This document shows positions 43,846 to 52,669 of a stretch of 64,000 nt of DNA, in pieces (positions within the stretch are counted from its first letter, which is position 1; each line of letters starts with the position of its first letter). Position numbers and translations under genes: made by a program. Source of the DNA: Streptomyces sp. (GTDB lineage: Bacteria > Actinomycetota > Actinomycetes > Streptomycetales > Streptomycetaceae); contig NZ_JAEKKT010000133.1 in the NCBI RefSeq assembly GCF_019510245.1, positions 1 to 64,000 on the forward strand, given 5' to 3'. The notes under the pieces were generated by a model, which saw only the letters and a list, made by a program, of their open reading frames with translations, searched no databases and was not told the DNA's origin.

Positions 43846-45330
43846 TCAGGCCTCGGGCCGATCGGCAGCTGCCCCTGCGCTGCCCTGACGGGCCGGCTTC
43901 CTCTCCCCCGCGAGCCCGTCAGGGCGCACGGCTGTCCGGCCGCTGCCGGCCAGCGCCGTTGCCGGCACCATCCGCGGCAGGACCACCCGCGCCACCAGGC
44001 CGTGCGGTTCGGCGTCCAGTTCCAGCCTGGCGCCGCTTGCATTGAGCAGCGCCTTCGCGATGGCCAGCCCCAGTCCGGAACCGCCGCGACGGGTCGGCTG
44101 GCGCCCCCGCCAGAAGCGGTCGGTCGCCCGTTCCTTCTCATGGGCCGACATCCCAGGTCCCGCGTCCACGACCTCCACGTACACCGAGGCGTCATCGGAG
44201 CGGATCCGCACGGTCACCCGTCCCCCCCGTGGGGAGAAGCCGAGCGCGTTGTCCAGCAGGACGTCCAGCACCTGGTCCAGCGCACCCGGCAGGCAGGTGG
44301 CGGGCGTGCCACGTCCCTGTACCGCTATCGTGACGTCCGCTTCTTCGGCCCGGTTGCTCAGCGCCTTGGCGCGCGCCTCCACGACCGCCCGGACGTCGAC
44401 GGCATTGCTTGCGCCGTCCGCAATGGCGGCGTTCGCCAGGGCAAGGAGTTCGTCCAGGATTCGGCTGAGGCGGTCCGCTTCGGAGACCGCGATCGCCAGA
44501 TCCTCCCGCCCGTCCTCCGGCACGAGTGCCTCCAGCGCCTCGACTCGCACGCGCAGCGCCGTGAGCGGGTTGCGCATCTGGTGCGAGGCGTCCGCGACGA
44601 AGCTGCGCTGGGCCTCCAGCACCGAGACCAACCGGTCTGTCATACCGTTGACGGCCTCGGCAAGTTCCCTCAACTCGGTCGGCCCACGGTCCGCGGACGC
44701 CCGGACCGAGTACTGCCCCTGGGCGATTCGGCGAACCACCTCCTGCAGCCGTCGGGCGGGGGCCAGGCTCCAGCGCACCAGGGGTATCCCTACGACTGCC
44801 GAGGCCAGCAGCCCGGCCAGGGCCACCCCCAAGAGAATCAGCGCGTCCTTGGCCACCTGCGAACGCAGGGACGCCGTCGGGGAGATGGTCGCCACCGCGC
44901 CGACCGGCTTCCCCCGTCTCAGAACAGGTTCGGCCACGAACAGCGGGCGTGCGCTGATGTTGAAGGAGTAGTCCAGCGGCACAGTGCTCTCTCCGGCAAG
45001 CGCGCTGTCCAGTGTCCGCCGCCACTCCGAATCGCTGATCCGAGTCCTCGGACGGGTGGTGAAGGTCTCTCGCCCCTGGGCGTCGAAGAGCATCACAACG
45101 GCCTTCTCCTGCTTCCCGTAGACCGTCGCCTGTGTCTTCCAGTCGTCGTCCGGAGCTGGTGCGCCGGCGGTCGCCTCTGCCGCCGAGGCGAGGGAGAAGG
45201 CCTTGGAGACCTGGTGAATCACCAGATGGTGGTAGTTGTTCATGGCCAGGTTGAAACCGAGTGGAATCTCCGTCGCCAACAGCAGTACGGCGGTGAGGGA
45301 GAGATAAACGATCATCAGGCGGCGCTGCAT
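43846..45330 (-). CDS. Sensor histidine kinase
   Basis: A 494-residue membrane kinase. TM1 (about 5-28), an extracytoplasmic sensor of about 130 residues, TM2 (about 163-187), a HAMP domain (PARRLQEVVRRIAQGQYSVR), the H box with His250 (ADASHQMRNPLTALR), and an ATPase domain with N box LDNALGFSPRGG, G1 DAGPGM and G2 GGSGLGLAIAK. It ends with an unusual 35-residue Ala/Gly/Arg tail. The partner response regulator lies 27 bases upstream in the same operon. The ligand is unknown; the convergent exporter/glycosyltransferase genes and the CTAAG palindrome suggest control of these. Confidence 0.9.
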   Translation of the reverse strand: MQRRLMIVYLSLTAVLLLATEIPLGFNLAMNNYHHLVIHQVSKAFSLASAAEATAGAPAPDDDWKTQATVYGKQEKAVVMLFDAQGRETFTTRPRTRISDSEWRRTLDSALAGESTVPLDYSFNISARPLFVAEPVLRRGKPVGAVATISPTASLRSQVAKDALILLGVALAGLLASAVVGIPLVRWSLAPARRLQEVVRRIAQGQYSVRASADRGPTELRELAEAVNGMTDRLVSVLEAQRSFVADASHQMRNPLTALRVRVEALEALVPEDGREDLAIAVSEADRLSRILDELLALANAAIADGASNAVDVRAVVEARAKALSNRAEEADVTIAVQGRGTPATCLPGALDQVLDVLLDNALGFSPRGGRVTVRIRSDDASVYVEVVDAGPGMSAHEKERATDRFWRGRQPTRRGGSGLGLAIAKALLNASGARLELDAEPHGLVARVVLPRMVPATALAGSGRTAVRPDGLAGERKPARQGSAGAAADRPEA

Positions 45331-45357
45331 GGTGCGCTCTTCCTCGGACGGGCGTTG

Positions 45358-46062
45358 TCACGGAGCCGACGGGGACCCCAGCCGGAATCCGACCCCACGC
45401 TGGGTCTCGATCCAGTCGTAGGACCCGAGCTTGCGACGCAGCGCGCCGATGTGGACATCGAGCGTGCGGGTCGAACCGAACCAGTTCTCGTCCCAGACCC
45501 GGTTGATGATGTCCTCCCGGGTGTGCACGGCACCCGGCTCTTCCACCAGCATGACAAGTAACTCGAATTCCTTACGGGTGAGTTCCAGCGGTTTTCCGTT
45601 CAGGGTGACGGAGCGACTGCGCAGGTCCAGTCGGAGCGACCCGACACCGATGACCTCCCGGCGCTGGGTGGCGCACGACGGGTCGTGCTCCGACGGGCCG
45701 ACTCCGCAGCGGCAGGTCCGGCGCAGGACGGCTTCCATACGCGCCCTGAGTTCATGGACCGAGTACGGCTTGACGACGTAGTCGTCGGCCCCGGCCTGCA
45801 GCGCCAGGACCTTGTCTATTTCCTCGGCACGAGCGGTGAGAACGATGATCGGCACCGCGGACCGAAAGCGGATCCGCTTGCAGACCTCCACCCCGTCCAG
45901 GTCCGGCAGACCGAGATCGAGCAGGACCATCTCGCAGCCCTCCAGATGCACTAGTCCTTCGGAGGCGGTCGGCGCGAGAACGATGTCGTGGCCGCACTGG
46001 CGCAGCGCCGTATCCAAGGCATCGGCGACACGCTCGTCGTCTTCTACCAGCAGAACACGCAT
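45358..46062 (-). CDS. OmpR-family response regulator
   Basis: A 234-residue two-domain regulator. The receiver domain has the acidic pair EDDE, phospho-acceptor Asp49 (MVLLDLGLPDLDG), Thr and Lys of the switch (VLTARAEEID, VVKPYS). The C-terminal winged helix is of OmpR type (LTRKEFELLVMLVEEPGAVH, RTLDVHIGALRRKLGS). The linker is unusual in carrying three cysteines (TCRCGVGPSEHDPSCATQ), which could bind a metal or respond to oxidation. A CTAAG-N3-CTTAG palindrome stands about 60 bases upstream of the ATG. It is the first gene of a two-gene kinase operon. Confidence 0.9.
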   Translation of the reverse strand: MRVLLVEDDERVADALDTALRQCGHDIVLAPTASEGLVHLEGCEMVLLDLGLPDLDGVEVCKRIRFRSAVPIIVLTARAEEIDKVLALQAGADDYVVKPYSVHELRARMEAVLRRTCRCGVGPSEHDPSCATQRREVIGVGSLRLDLRSRSVTLNGKPLELTRKEFELLVMLVEEPGAVHTREDIINRVWDENWFGSTRTLDVHIGALRRKLGSYDWIETQRGVGFRLGSPSAP

Positions 46063-46408
46063 AAGGTTCCCCGTCAGGCTCTGCTCAAATTGCCCACTGA
46101 AACGTGCGGTTGGGAGTCTAACTAAGCTGCTTAGCAGTAGACAGTATCAATGAGTTGTGAATCTTTTGCACATGACTTGCCGGTTGACTGCAACACCGGC
46201 CGGTAACCTCGGCGCAGACCCCTGCCCAACCACGGTCGGCATCACCCTCCCCACCGGGACCACCTGGCCCGTCGGCGAAGCCGGGCCTCGGGAAGACGTC
46301 AGGAGCGGTCACGACAGTCCCCTTCGGCCCACTCGGCCCGGGCCTCCTACGATCTTCCGCCGAGGCCGAGCCGAACGGACGCGAGCAGGCGGCATCGAAA
46401 GGAGCGAC
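46063..46408. other. Divergent promoter region, response regulator / SRPBCC gene
   Basis: About 345 bases holding the palindrome at 46122 and promoters for the two divergent units. The section 46150-46400 has no recognisable gene. Confidence 0.45.
46122..46134. promoter_or_regulatory. Palindrome CTAAG-N3-CTTAG, copy 2
   Basis: CTAAGCTGCTTAG, followed by CAG exactly as at 40619. It lies in the probable promoter of the two-component operon and may be an autoregulatory site. Confidence 0.6.
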
Positions 46409-46879
46409 GTGCGCGAGGCTACCTTGGTGGGCAGCATCGAGATCGCCGCCTACCCGACCACGGTGTACGGAATCATCACGGATCTGTCCCGCTGGCAGAG
46501 CTTCATGGCCGAGACCGGGACCCCGGGCCACGCCCAGGAGATCACCCCCACCCCTGGTGCGACCTTCCACACGTGGAACCGAAACGGCCCGTGGCGGTGG
46601 CGTACGACCACAACCGTCCTGGAAGCGGTACCGCACGAACGGCTCGCGTTCCGCGTCACCTCCCTCGGTCACCAGGTCTCCGTCTGGCGCTACGACATCG
46701 TTCCGACCTCACGAGGAAGCCGCGTCACCGAGAGCACTCGCGACCTGCGCGGCACTGCCATGCTGCTGATCTCTGTCGTCACCACCGGTGTCGTGAACCG
46801 GGCCAGGCGCAACCGGCGCAACATCGATCTCACGCTGGCCCGGCTCAAGGCACAGGCGGAAGCCGCGCAGCAGAGCTGA
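46409..46879 (+). CDS. SRPBCC-family protein
   Basis: A 156-residue helix-grip (Bet v1/START-like) protein: VGSIEIAAYPTTVYGIITDL then SRWQSFMAETG, WNRNGPWRWRTTTTVLEAVP and a C-terminal helix NIDLTLARLKAQAEAA. It has a hydrophobic cavity fold used by polyketide cyclases and ligand-binding proteins. The GTG at 46409 has AAAGGAG just upstream. It is divergent from the response-regulator operon and 250 bases before the acyl-CoA dehydrogenase-like gene, so it may be the first gene of the biosynthetic region. Its ligand is unknown. Confidence 0.82.
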   Translation: MREATLVGSIEIAAYPTTVYGIITDLSRWQSFMAETGTPGHAQEITPTPGATFHTWNRNGPWRWRTTTTVLEAVPHERLAFRVTSLGHQVSVWRYDIVPTSRGSRVTESTRDLRGTAMLLISVVTTGVVNRARRNRRNIDLTLARLKAQAEAAQQS

Positions 46880-46888
46880 CCGACCCCT

Positions 46889-46907
46889 CGGACGGCGTTC
46901 CCGTCCG
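46889..46907 (+). terminator. Stem-loop after SRPBCC gene
   Basis: CGGACGG (46889-46895) and CCGTCCG (46901-46907) pair perfectly across a 5-base loop, 9 bases after the stop codon. This separates the SRPBCC gene from the biosynthetic operon. Confidence 0.6.
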
Positions 46908-47129
46908 GGACCGACATGTTCTGTTCTTCTCACAACTTGAAGGAGACGGTGCAGTTCTGATGCTCCGTCAGCTACAGACCGCTTACGCAATCCTGCCAGC
47001 TGTCTGAAGTCCTCTTGCAACACCGCCTCATACGTTGGGTGGGTCGCCGGGACCACGGACAAGCGCCCTGGTCCCGTAGAGCTCCAGACATTCCGGCGAT
47101 CTTCCCTCGACAACGTAAGGCTCGCGGAA

Positions 47130-48266
47130 ATGCACTTTCTGGAATACGAACGCGCCGCCCTCGCCGATCTCCTCCCCGGCCTGGACGACGCTCTCACCGG
47201 CGCCCCGTTGCCGACGTGGGAGACGCCCGGCAACCCAGGACTCGACCACTTCCGCGCCGCCGGTGGTCCGGGCCTGCTGGTGCCGGCCGAGCACGGCGGC
47301 AAGGGTGCCGACCTGCTCGCCGCGGTCCGCGTGCAACGCGCGGTGGGGTCCCGGTCGCCCTCTCTGGCGATCGCCACGACCATGCACCACTTCTCCGTCG
47401 CCTCCCTGGTGGAGACTGCCGCCCGCAGCAGCGGGATGGAGTGGATGCTGCTGGCCGCCATCGTCAAGGAGAACCTGCTGCTCGCCTCGGGATTCGCCGA
47501 AGGCCGGACGGGCCAGGGCATCCTCAACCCCGCGATCACCGCGCGAGTGGAAGGAGACAAGGTCTGGCTGAACGGCGTGAAGAAGCCCTGCAGCCTCGCC
47601 TGGTCCATGGACCTGCTCACCGCCTCCTTCCCGTTCCCGGACGAGGACGGCACAGCGCGTCTGGCCGTAGCCGTCGTCCCGGCGAAGACGCCCGGACTGT
47701 CCGTGCGCCCCTTCTGGAAGAGCCCCGTGCTGGCCGGCACGGAGAGCGACGAGGTCGTCCTGGAGGACGTGGAGGTCCCGGGTGATCTGCTGGTACGCAC
47801 CGACGTCTCCGTCGACGGCGAGCTCGACCACCTCAACACGGTCGGATTCGTCTGGTTCGAAGCCCTGATGACCGCCAGTTATCTCGGCGCGGCCTCGGCT
47901 CTGGTCGAACGGACCCTGGCCAGGCCGGGGGTGCCGGCCGCGGCCCGCGCGCAGGCGGTCACCGCCGTCGAGTCGGCGGCCCTCATGCTGCGCGGCCTGG
48001 CCGCCCGCGCCTCCGACGCGCCGATCGACGACGAGGTCCTCGCCCAGGCGCTGGTGTCCCGGTACACGACGCAGGACCTCATCGGCCGGGTTCTGGACGT
48101 GTGCGTCGAGGCCCTGGGCGGCATGGCCTTCGTCTCCGGCGACGACATCGCATACCTGAATTCGGCCTGCCGCGCCCTGGCCTTCCACCCGCCCTCGCGC
48201 TCCCGGATGCACGAGGCCCTGGCCGGGTACTTCGGCGCCGGCGAATCCCTGCGCATCCCCGCCTGA
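47130..48266 (+). CDS. Acyl-CoA dehydrogenase-like flavoprotein
   Basis: A 378-residue enzyme of the acyl-CoA dehydrogenase fold: an N-terminal helical domain (LDHFRAAGGPGLLVPAEHGG), a central beta domain (NPAITARVEGDKVWLNGVKK) and a C-terminal helical FAD-binding domain (LGGMAFVSGDDIAYLNSACR). In secondary metabolism such proteins oxidise acyl or aminoacyl chains, often while bound to a carrier protein, or act as flavin monooxygenases. The catalytic base could not be assigned by eye. It is the first gene of a run of about ten co-directional genes leading to the NO synthase. Confidence 0.85.
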   Translation: MHFLEYERAALADLLPGLDDALTGAPLPTWETPGNPGLDHFRAAGGPGLLVPAEHGGKGADLLAAVRVQRAVGSRSPSLAIATTMHHFSVASLVETAARSSGMEWMLLAAIVKENLLLASGFAEGRTGQGILNPAITARVEGDKVWLNGVKKPCSLAWSMDLLTASFPFPDEDGTARLAVAVVPAKTPGLSVRPFWKSPVLAGTESDEVVLEDVEVPGDLLVRTDVSVDGELDHLNTVGFVWFEALMTASYLGAASALVERTLARPGVPAAARAQAVTAVESAALMLRGLAARASDAPIDDEVLAQALVSRYTTQDLIGRVLDVCVEALGGMAFVSGDDIAYLNSACRALAFHPPSRSRMHEALAGYFGAGESLRIPA

Positions 48267-48392
48267 GTCCAGGCTCACCCCTCCCTTCCGACGACGCGGG
48301 CCCCCGACGGCTGCCGCTGCGTGCTGCGCTGCCCCGGTGCGGCGCCGCCCTGCGCCGCCCTGCCCGCCCTCCGACCCCGCGAGGTACCCGAC

Positions 48393-49487
48393 GTGACTTC
48401 CTCCAGCCGTCCCACCGTTCTCCTCACCGGAGCCTCGGGCGTGCTCGGCACCGCCCTGCTCGCCGAACTTCCCTCGTCCTGCGACGTCGTCGCCCTGATC
48501 CACCGGTGTCGCTGCCCCGCGGCCGCCCAGCAGATCCACGGCGACCTGACTGCACCCCACCTTGGCCTGGACCGGGCGACGTACACCGATCTCGCCCGCC
48601 GTGTCGACGTGGTCGTGCACTGCGCGGCGGTCACCGACTTCACCAAGGGGCCCGAGGCCACCCACGCCCTGAACGAGGCCGGAACGCGTGCGGTGGTCGA
48701 GTTCGCGGCCGACGCCGGCGCAGTCCTCCACCACATCTCGACCGCGTTCGTGGCCCGTCACGAACTGACCCGCTCCCGTCTGGGCCGCGAGACCGGCGAG
48801 GCCGGCGCCCGTCCGGAGGACTACCTGGACTCCAAGCGGGCCGGAGAACAGGTGGTGCGCGACTCCGGTGTGCCGTCCGTGATCGTCCGGCCGTCCATCG
48901 TCATCGGCGACTCGCGGACCGGGGAGATCTCCGCTTTCCAGGGCCTGCACGGCATCCTGCTGATGCTGCTGCGCGGCCTGATGCCGCTGGTTCCGCTGCC
49001 CGCCGAGTCGTTGATCGACTTCGTGCCGCAGGACGTCGTGGCCCGCACCATCGCGGCACTGATCGCCGACGACCGCCGCGAGGGCGAGACATGGGTCACA
49101 TCCGGGCGGGAGGCCCTACGGGCCCAGCAGGTACTCGATCTCGTGTCCGGCGTCTGCACCGAGCTGGGCCTGAGCACGCTGATGCCGCGCATCGTCGGCG
49201 CCGACATGGTGGACCGGCTGATCCGGCCGGTGTTCCTCGCCGGAGGACTGCCCAAGCGCGCGCTGCGCCGCTTCGATGACATGCTCGCCATGACCGCACT
49301 GTTCTCCGACGCTCCCGTCTTTCCGACCTCGCTCGGCCAACGGCACCTAGCACAGCCGCCGTTGACCGGCCCCCAGCTGGAAGCGGCGCTGCGCCAGACG
49401 CTGCTGCATCTCGCGCGGGCCAAGAAGCTGGGCAACGTTCCCGAGCCCGCGGTCGCGCGGCCGATGGCCGCGGGGGTCCCCGCATGA
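48393..49487 (+). CDS. Thioester-reductase-type NAD(P)-binding protein
   Basis: A 364-residue extended SDR of the thioester-reductase/male-sterility family. NAD(P) loop TVLLTGASGVLGTALL, active-site segment LHHISTAFVARHEL and the catalytic Tyr/Lys pair in YLDSKRAGE. Stand-alone members release a carrier-bound chain as an aldehyde or reduce acyl-CoA. The GTG at 48393 with GAGG 8 bases upstream is chosen over a longer frame. The stop overlaps the aminotransferase start by four bases, which suggests reduction to an aldehyde followed directly by amination. This pathway order is inference. Confidence 0.85.
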   Translation: MTSSSRPTVLLTGASGVLGTALLAELPSSCDVVALIHRCRCPAAAQQIHGDLTAPHLGLDRATYTDLARRVDVVVHCAAVTDFTKGPEATHALNEAGTRAVVEFAADAGAVLHHISTAFVARHELTRSRLGRETGEAGARPEDYLDSKRAGEQVVRDSGVPSVIVRPSIVIGDSRTGEISAFQGLHGILLMLLRGLMPLVPLPAESLIDFVPQDVVARTIAALIADDRREGETWVTSGREALRAQQVLDLVSGVCTELGLSTLMPRIVGADMVDRLIRPVFLAGGLPKRALRRFDDMLAMTALFSDAPVFPTSLGQRHLAQPPLTGPQLEAALRQTLLHLARAKKLGNVPEPAVARPMAAGVPA

Positions 49488-50746
49488 CCGCGCCGCCCGT
49501 CTCCCCTGCCACGGCACAGCCCTCCGCGTCCGACGTCCTCTCCGCCTACCGGCGCCACCTGGGCCGGGGCCGCGCCCGCCTCGCCTCCCTGACCGGCGGC
49601 GCCATGGAGGTCACCTCCTACGGTTCCCGCGTCTTCGGCGCCGACGGCAAGGAGTACGTGGACTGCGGCGGCTACGGCGTCTTCCTGCTCGGGCACTGCC
49701 ACCCCCGCGTCGTCGAGGCCGTGATCGACCAGGTCACCCGCCACCCGCTGGCCACCCGCCTGCTACTCGAACCGGTGGCCGCCCAGGCCGCGTCCGCGCT
49801 GGCGGAGGTCACGCCGCCCGGCCTGGACTACGTGCACTTCGTCAACTCCGGTGCGGAGGCGACCGAGACAGCCGTCAAGCTGGCTCGCGCCCATGGCAGG
49901 GACCGTCTGGTCTCGACCGTCGGCGGGTACCACGGCAAGACCACCGGCGCGCTGGCCCTGACCGCCAAGGAGCTGTACCAGGCGCCGTTCCGCCCGCTGC
50001 TGGCCGCCGAGCACGTGCCGTACGGCGACACCGAGGCGCTGGCCGCGGCCCTCGCCGACGGACCGCCCGCCTGCGTGGTCGTCGAGCCCGTACAGGGCGA
50101 AGGCGGAGTCGTCCTGCCGCCGCCCGGCTACCTCCGCAGCGTCCAGCGTCTGTGCGCCGACCACGGGGCCTTCTTCGTCCTAGACGAGATCCAGACCGGC
50201 CTCGGCCGGCTCGGCAGTTGGTGGGGCGCGGACGAGGAGCACATTCACCCGGACATCCTGCTCGTCGGCAAGAACCTCAGCGGCGGGGTCATCCCCGTGG
50301 CGGCGGCGGTGGCCACCGCCGAGGCGTACGCGCCGTTCGACCGCGACCCGTACCTGCACACATCCACCTTCGCCGGCGCCCCCGTCGCCATGGCCGCCGC
50401 GCAGGCCGCCGTTCGGACGATCGCGGACGAGGACCTCGTGCACCGGGCCCGGCTGCCGGGCGAGGACCTTCTCACCCTGCTGCGCGATTCACTCGCCCCC
50501 CTGGGCGACGCGGTCCGCGAGGTGCGCGGACGCGGCCTGCTGATCGGCATCGAGATGCGCGACGAACAGCTCGCCGGCGAGCTCGTGCTGCATCTGCTGG
50601 AGGCGGGCGTGCTGGTCAACCACTCCCTCAACGCCCACCGGGTCGTACGGCTGACCCCGCCCGCCGTGCTCACGCCCTCCGACCTGGACTGGATCTCCAC
50701 CGCCTTCACCACTGCCGTCACCGCTCTGACGAAGGAACTCCACTGA
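49484..50746 (+). CDS. Class III (omega/acetylornithine-type) aminotransferase
   Basis: A 420-residue PLP enzyme of class III: FGADGKEYVDCGGYGVFLLG, the substrate-side HFVNSGAEATETAVKLAR, PVQGEGGVV, the Asp of FVLDEIQTGLGR and the PLP lysine in LLVGKNLSGG, followed by LHTSTFAGAPVAMAAA. It probably transaminates a terminal aldehyde or keto group. With the preceding thioester reductase (ATGA overlap) it is well suited to turn a reduced chain end into an amine. The next gene follows after one base, so it is part of a tight operon. Confidence 0.9.
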   Translation: MTAPPVSPATAQPSASDVLSAYRRHLGRGRARLASLTGGAMEVTSYGSRVFGADGKEYVDCGGYGVFLLGHCHPRVVEAVIDQVTRHPLATRLLLEPVAAQAASALAEVTPPGLDYVHFVNSGAEATETAVKLARAHGRDRLVSTVGGYHGKTTGALALTAKELYQAPFRPLLAAEHVPYGDTEALAAALADGPPACVVVEPVQGEGGVVLPPPGYLRSVQRLCADHGAFFVLDEIQTGLGRLGSWWGADEEHIHPDILLVGKNLSGGVIPVAAAVATAEAYAPFDRDPYLHTSTFAGAPVAMAAAQAAVRTIADEDLVHRARLPGEDLLTLLRDSLAPLGDAVREVRGRGLLIGIEMRDEQLAGELVLHLLEAGVLVNHSLNAHRVVRLTPPAVLTPSDLDWISTAFTTAVTALTKELH

Positions 50747-50747
50747 C

Positions 50748-51245
50748 ATGCCCGAAGTGACCCTTGACGTCCGCATCCCCGACCTCAACCCGCTGACCGT
50801 CTTCGAGCGGCTGCGGGACTTCAGCGCCTACCCGAAGTTCACCGACGCGATCCGCGAGGTGCGGGTCACCGAGATCGACCACGACACCGTCGACTCGCAC
50901 TGGCAGGCCAACTTCCGCAACGGCGTGCTGTGCTGGTCCGAACGCGATCGCATCGATCCGGCCGCCCTCACCATCGAGTTCACCCAACTCGACGGCGACT
51001 TCGAACGCTTCGAGGGTGGGTGGTATGTCACGCAGGACGCCCCCGGCACCACGGCCCGCTTCACCGCGGTCTTCGACCTCGGCATCCCCACCCTCGCCTC
51101 GTTGATCGATCCCATCGCCGCCCGGACGCTCCTCGACACCATGGGTCTGATCGCCACGGGTCTCTTCGGCTCACATGTCCGGCTCGACGAGCCGGAGACC
51201 GTCCCGGCCGGCGCCGTTGTCACCGACGGGAGCACGCGGCCATGA
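50748..51245 (+). CDS. SRPBCC polyketide cyclase-like protein
   Basis: A 165-residue helix-grip protein: LDVRIPDLNPLTVFERLRDF then SAYPKFTDAIREVRVTEI, the RDRIDPAALTIEFTQLDGDF strand and a C-terminal helix. It matches the COQ10/cyclase type of SRPBCC proteins. In biosynthetic operons these fold or cyclise a poly-beta-keto chain or carry a hydrophobic intermediate. It begins two bases after the aminotransferase stop and overlaps the flavin reductase by four bases. No ketosynthase is encoded here, so a polyketide cyclase role is uncertain. Confidence 0.82.
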   Translation: MPEVTLDVRIPDLNPLTVFERLRDFSAYPKFTDAIREVRVTEIDHDTVDSHWQANFRNGVLCWSERDRIDPAALTIEFTQLDGDFERFEGGWYVTQDAPGTTARFTAVFDLGIPTLASLIDPIAARTLLDTMGLIATGLFGSHVRLDEPETVPAGAVVTDGSTRP

Positions 51246-51793
51246 CCAGCGCCGCCGGCTACCCGCTGCTGTCGGTGACCGTCACCGAACGGCTCCCGGA
51301 CAGCCCGCCCCTGACCAACCCGACGACCGGCGGGAAGTGCCGCGAGGTCTTCGCTCATCTGCCGGCCGCGGTGAGCGTCATCACCACGGACGGTGCCCAC
51401 GGGCCGGCCGGCATGACGGCGAGCGCCGTCTGTTCCCTGTCCGTGGATCCGCCGCTGATCCTGGTCTGCATCGCCAACCGCAGCCGCACGCTCCACTACA
51501 TCGTCAGTCACGGGACCTTCGCCGTGAACGTGCTGCGTGAGGACCAGACCGAAGTCGCCAAGGCGTTCGCCGATCCCGGCACCGGCCAGCACAACCGCTT
51601 CGCCGCGGCAACGTGCCACCGGGAGGCCGGCGCCCTCCTCCTGGAGAACTGCGCGGCCTATCTCGTCTGCGACGTCCAGGACACCTACCCCGGCGGCGAC
51701 CACACGATCGTCACCGGCCGGATCCACTCCCTCAGCGCTTCCCGTGTCCGCCCCCTGATCTGGCACGGACGCCGCTTCCGCGCTTTGTCCTGA
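51242..51793 (+). CDS. Flavin reductase-like FMN-binding protein
   Basis: A 183-residue split-barrel flavin reductase: CREVFAHLPAAVSVITTDGA then GPAGMTASAVCSLSVDPPLI (flavin-binding) and a C-terminal GDHTIVTGRIHSLSA. Enzymes of this type make free FMNH2/FADH2 for a two-component monooxygenase. No typical large monooxygenase partner lies next to it, although the acyl-CoA dehydrogenase-like protein could be one (some members are hydroxylases). It might also feed electrons to the NO synthase, which has no reductase domain. Those links are inference. Confidence 0.85.
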   Translation: MTSAAGYPLLSVTVTERLPDSPPLTNPTTGGKCREVFAHLPAAVSVITTDGAHGPAGMTASAVCSLSVDPPLILVCIANRSRTLHYIVSHGTFAVNVLREDQTEVAKAFADPGTGQHNRFAAATCHREAGALLLENCAAYLVCDVQDTYPGGDHTIVTGRIHSLSASRVRPLIWHGRRFRALS

Positions 51794-51829
51794 CGACTCC
51801 GCCCCCGTACCGCCCCCGCTGGAGGAAAC

Positions 51830-52669
51830 ATGTCCAGGAATCTCACCAACCAGGTCGTCGCCATCACCGGCGGCAGCCGAGGCATCGGCCGCGCCACCGC
51901 CGAGATGTTCATCGCCAAGGGCGCCAAGGTCGCCATCGGCGCCCGGAACACCGAGTTCGCCACCAAGGTGGCCGACGAGATCGGCGCGCACGCATACCCG
52001 CTGGACGTCACCGACCCCACGTCGGTCAAGCAGTTCTGGAAGCTCGTCGAGGCCGAACTCGGCCCCGTCGACATCCTCGTCAACAACGCCGGAGAAATGA
52101 TCGTCAGCCGGCTGGAGTACGAGACCGACGACGCCACCCTGCACCAGGTCGAGGTGAACCTCCTCGGCACCATCCACGGCATGAAGACCGCGATGGGCTC
52201 GATGCGCGAGCGCGGCCACGGGCACATCATCAACATGGTGTCCGCCGTCGGCATGGTCGGCCTGCCCGGCTGCGCCACCTACTCGGCCGCCAAGCACGGC
52301 GTGGTCGGGCTGTCCGAGGCGGCCCGCGCCGAACTGCGCGGCTCGGGCGTGGATCTTTCGATCATCCTGCCCATCCCAGCCCAGACCGAGCTGACCTCCG
52401 GTGTCGGCAAGGGCCGCTTCGTGCCCCTGCTCACCCCGCGGGACATCGCCGCCGCCGTGCTCCGCACCGCGCGCCGCCCCCGCTACAACGTCTACGTCCC
52501 CGGCTGGACCAACCCGGTCACCCGCTCGCTCTATCTGCTCCCCCAGGCGTGGCGGGACGCCATGGGCCGGTTCCTCAAGGCCGACCAACTGCTGCGCACC
52601 ACCGACTTCCAGGCCCGCACCTCCTACGAGGCCCGGCTGGGCCACACGCTGCCGAGAGAGGCAGCCTGA
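51830..52669 (+). CDS. Short-chain dehydrogenase/reductase
   Basis: A 279-residue classical SDR with ITGGSRGIGRATAEMF at the N-terminus, VNNAGEM, the catalytic Ser region NMVSAVGMVG and the YSAAKHG motif (Tyr/Lys). It uses NAD(P)H to reduce or oxidise a keto/hydroxy group. The C-terminal extension (NPVTRSLYLLPQAWRDAMGR) is longer than in minimal SDRs and may contact a membrane or partner. It starts 36 bases after the flavin reductase and overlaps the fatty-acid-hydroxylase gene (TGATG). Confidence 0.88.
   Translation: MSRNLTNQVVAITGGSRGIGRATAEMFIAKGAKVAIGARNTEFATKVADEIGAHAYPLDVTDPTSVKQFWKLVEAELGPVDILVNNAGEMIVSRLEYETDDATLHQVEVNLLGTIHGMKTAMGSMRERGHGHIINMVSAVGMVGLPGCATYSAAKHGVVGLSEAARAELRGSGVDLSIILPIPAQTELTSGVGKGRFVPLLTPRDIAAAVLRTARRPRYNVYVPGWTNPVTRSLYLLPQAWRDAMGRFLKADQLLRTTDFQARTSYEARLGHTLPREAA

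Noticed and set aside
47028..48950. 640-codon minus-strand frame opposite the acyl-CoA dehydrogenase and reductase genes
   Set aside because: Antisense shadow spanning two real genes, with no recognisable domain.
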